14,928 bases of DNA, from the NCBI GenBank assembly GCA_937906765.1, contig CALCUV010000238.1, positions 1 to 14,928 on the forward strand, in the 5' to 3' direction. This DNA comes from an uncultured Prevotella sp. (GTDB taxonomy: Bacteria; Bacteroidota; Bacteroidia; Bacteroidales; Bacteroidaceae). The notes beneath the pieces were generated by a model. The model searched no databases. It had not been told where the DNA came from and was given only the letters and a program-made list of their open reading frames with translations. Positions 13,515 to 14,928 of the stretch are shown in pieces; positions within the stretch are counted from its first letter, which is position 1, and the number at the start of each line of letters is the position of its first letter. The translations under genes were made by a program, and so were the position numbers.

Positions 13515-13535
13515 CTTTCATTCTACCCCAACACT

Positions 13536-14819
13536 ATGGAAAAGAAACTAAACTTAGGCACACTCTGCCTCCATTCCGGATATACGCCCAAGAAGGGCGA
13601 ACCCCGTCAGCTTCCTGTCTATCAGAGCACCACTTTTAAGTATGACACGAGCGAGCAAATGGCACGCCTGTTCGACCTTGAGGACTCTGGTTACTTCTAT
13701 ACGCGACTTCAGAACCCCACTAACGATGCTGTTGCTGCGAAAATCGCAGCTTTGGAAGGCGGTGTGGCTGCTATGCTCACTTCTTCAGGTCAGGCGGCAA
13801 GTTTTTACACGATCTTTAACCTCTGTGAAGCAGGTGATCACTTCATTTCTACGAACAACATCTACGGTGGTACATACAATCTCTTTGGTGTGACACTCAA
13901 GAAGTTGGGTATCGAATGTACGTTTGTCGATCAGGAATGGAGCGACGAAGAAATCCAAAAGCATGTGCGCCCCAATACGAAGTGTTTCTTCGGTGAAACG
14001 ATTTCGAACCCTGGTTGCACAATTTTGGACATCGAACGCTTTGCAAAGTTGGCGCATAAGAATGGTGTGCCCCTCATTGTGGACAACACTTTTGCCACAC
14101 CTATTAACTGTCGTCCCTTCGAGTGGGGTGCGGACATCGTGACGCATTCTACGACGAAGTATATGGACGGACACGCCACAGCCGTAGGCGGTGCGATTAT
14201 TGATAGTGGCAATTTCGACTGGCAGGCTTCGGCAGAAAAGTTCCCAGGTCTCTGTACGCCCGACGAAAGTTACCACGGTCTTACCTACACTAAGGCTTTC
14301 GGAAAGAATGCTTTCATTGTCAAGGCTACGGCTCAGTTAATGCGCGACCTCGGTTCGATTCAGTCACCCGAAAATGCCTTCTTGCTCAACTTAGGTCTGG
14401 AAACGCTCCACCTCCGTATGAAGCAACACTGCTCAAATGCGCAGCGCGTGGCAGAATATCTCAAGGCGCACCCCAAGGTAGCGTGGGTAAACTTCGCAGG
14501 TCTTGAAGACAACCCCTACTATGCCCTTGCGCAGAAATACCTTCCTAATGGAATTTGTGGCGTAATGGCATTAGGATTGAAGGGAACTCGTGAAGATGCC
14601 ATTAAGTTTATGGACAACCTCCGCTTGATTAGCATCGTGACCCACGTGGCAGACGCCAAGAGTTGCGTGCTTCACCCCGCGAGCCACACGCACCGCCAAC
14701 TTTCAGAAGAGCAACTTAAGGAAGCCGGCATTGCTCCCGACCTTATCCGCCTCTCTGTAGGTATCGAAGATGCAGAAGACATCATTGCAGACATCGAACA
14801 GGCGTTGGAAAAGATTTAA
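13536..14819 (+). CDS. metY: O-acetylhomoserine sulfhydrylase
   Basis: A 427-residue PLP enzyme of the Cys/Met metabolism family that makes homocysteine from O-acetylhomoserine and sulfide (or methionine from methanethiol). Features are TLCLHSGYTP (9-18), PVYQSTTFKYDT (27-38), YTRLQNPTNDAVAAKIAALEGG (55-76), SSGQAASFYTIFNL (83-96), the cofactor block IVDNTFATPINCRPFEWGAD (181-200), and the PLP lysine K208 in HSTTKYMDGH. The end has SVGIEDAEDIIADIEQAL. The length of about 427 favours MetY over the shorter MetB/MetC/MetZ. The protein is complete. No SAM riboswitch is seen in the 78 bases upstream, which hold only the hairpin at 13479-13514. Confidence 0.93.
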   Translation: MEKKLNLGTLCLHSGYTPKKGEPRQLPVYQSTTFKYDTSEQMARLFDLEDSGYFYTRLQNPTNDAVAAKIAALEGGVAAMLTSSGQAASFYTIFNLCEAGDHFISTNNIYGGTYNLFGVTLKKLGIECTFVDQEWSDEEIQKHVRPNTKCFFGETISNPGCTILDIERFAKLAHKNGVPLIVDNTFATPINCRPFEWGADIVTHSTTKYMDGHATAVGGAIIDSGNFDWQASAEKFPGLCTPDESYHGLTYTKAFGKNAFIVKATAQLMRDLGSIQSPENAFLLNLGLETLHLRMKQHCSNAQRVAEYLKAHPKVAWVNFAGLEDNPYYALAQKYLPNGICGVMALGLKGTREDAIKFMDNLRLISIVTHVADAKSCVLHPASHTHRQLSEEQLKEAGIAPDLIRLSVGIEDAEDIIADIEQALEKI

Positions 14820-14827
14820 CTTTTTAA

Positions 14828-14861
14828 GGTTGTAAGGTTATAAGGTTTTGAGGTTATAAGG
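14828..14861. repeat. 8-base tandem repeat GGTTataa
   Basis: GGTT recurs with an exact period of eight at 14828, 14836, 14844 and 14852, with a final GG at 14860. It lies directly after metY and is non-coding. Confidence 0.7.
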
Positions 14862-14893
14862 ACCATGCGGGGTTGAATGCTCCACATGTCTCC

Positions 14894-14928
14894 GACCTTA
14901 AAGACCTGGAAGACTCTAAAGACCTTAA
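14894..14928. repeat. 9-base tandem repeat GACCTTAAA
   Basis: Units GACCTTAAA, GACCTGGAA, GACTCTAAA and GACCTTAA start at 14894, 14903, 14912 and 14921 and run off the window edge, so the array may continue. It is non-coding in appearance. Confidence 0.7.

Noticed and set aside
13458..13535. SAM riboswitch before metY
   Set aside because: The gap is only 78 bases and holds a simple hairpin terminator; no multi-helix SAM-sensing core is visible.

Overview
The window looks like a chromosomal segment of a Bacteroidales bacterium, most likely Prevotella-like. The reasons are the protein families present (DUF2490, DUF4956 with a VTC enzyme, a T9SS-type tail, NhaD, a 'structural protein P5'-like protein, a DUF4248-like protein), promoter-like TAnnTTTG boxes, weak or absent Shine-Dalgarno sequences, a tRNA without encoded CCA, and intergenic regions full of short iterated motifs. 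No taxonomic search was possible, so genus is an inference.

Layout. Positions 1-4577 hold a rightward cluster: a VTC-type polyphosphate polymerase domain protein, a DUF4956 membrane protein, a DUF2490 outer-membrane-like protein, a small exported protein with a T9SS-like tail, and, overlapping it by 4 bases, a Cthe_2159-type beta-helix protein. A structured terminator, a promoter candidate and a structured leader divide the cluster between DUF4956 and DUF2490. Positions 4578-5114 are non-coding with hairpins and repeats. The leftward genes follow: kbl (5115-6302), a frame-broken FtsX/LolC-E-like permease (6516-7780) and rbfA (7960-8295). Rightward come aroQ (8542-8964), a 42-bp tandem repeat array (8991-9256) and an O-methyltransferase (9252-9926). 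Next is a phage-associated-looking pair (P5-like 10322-10810, DUF4248-like 10873-11094), a hairpin terminator and a leftward tRNA-Arg(CCT). The right end carries nhaD with an internal frame break (11456-12785), an outer-membrane beta-barrel protein and metY (13536-14819).

How the genes work together. The left cluster is the most interesting functional unit: a cytoplasmic VTC-fold enzyme next to a membrane partner and several exported or outer-membrane proteins suggests an uncharacterised anionic-polymer or surface-modification system. The centre is housekeeping (ribosome maturation, shikimate pathway, threonine/glycine metabolism), and the right end handles sodium/proton exchange and sulfur amino acid synthesis. 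Two membrane-protein genes (permease, nhaD) are disrupted by short lesions; whether these are real mutations or assembly errors cannot be decided from sequence alone.
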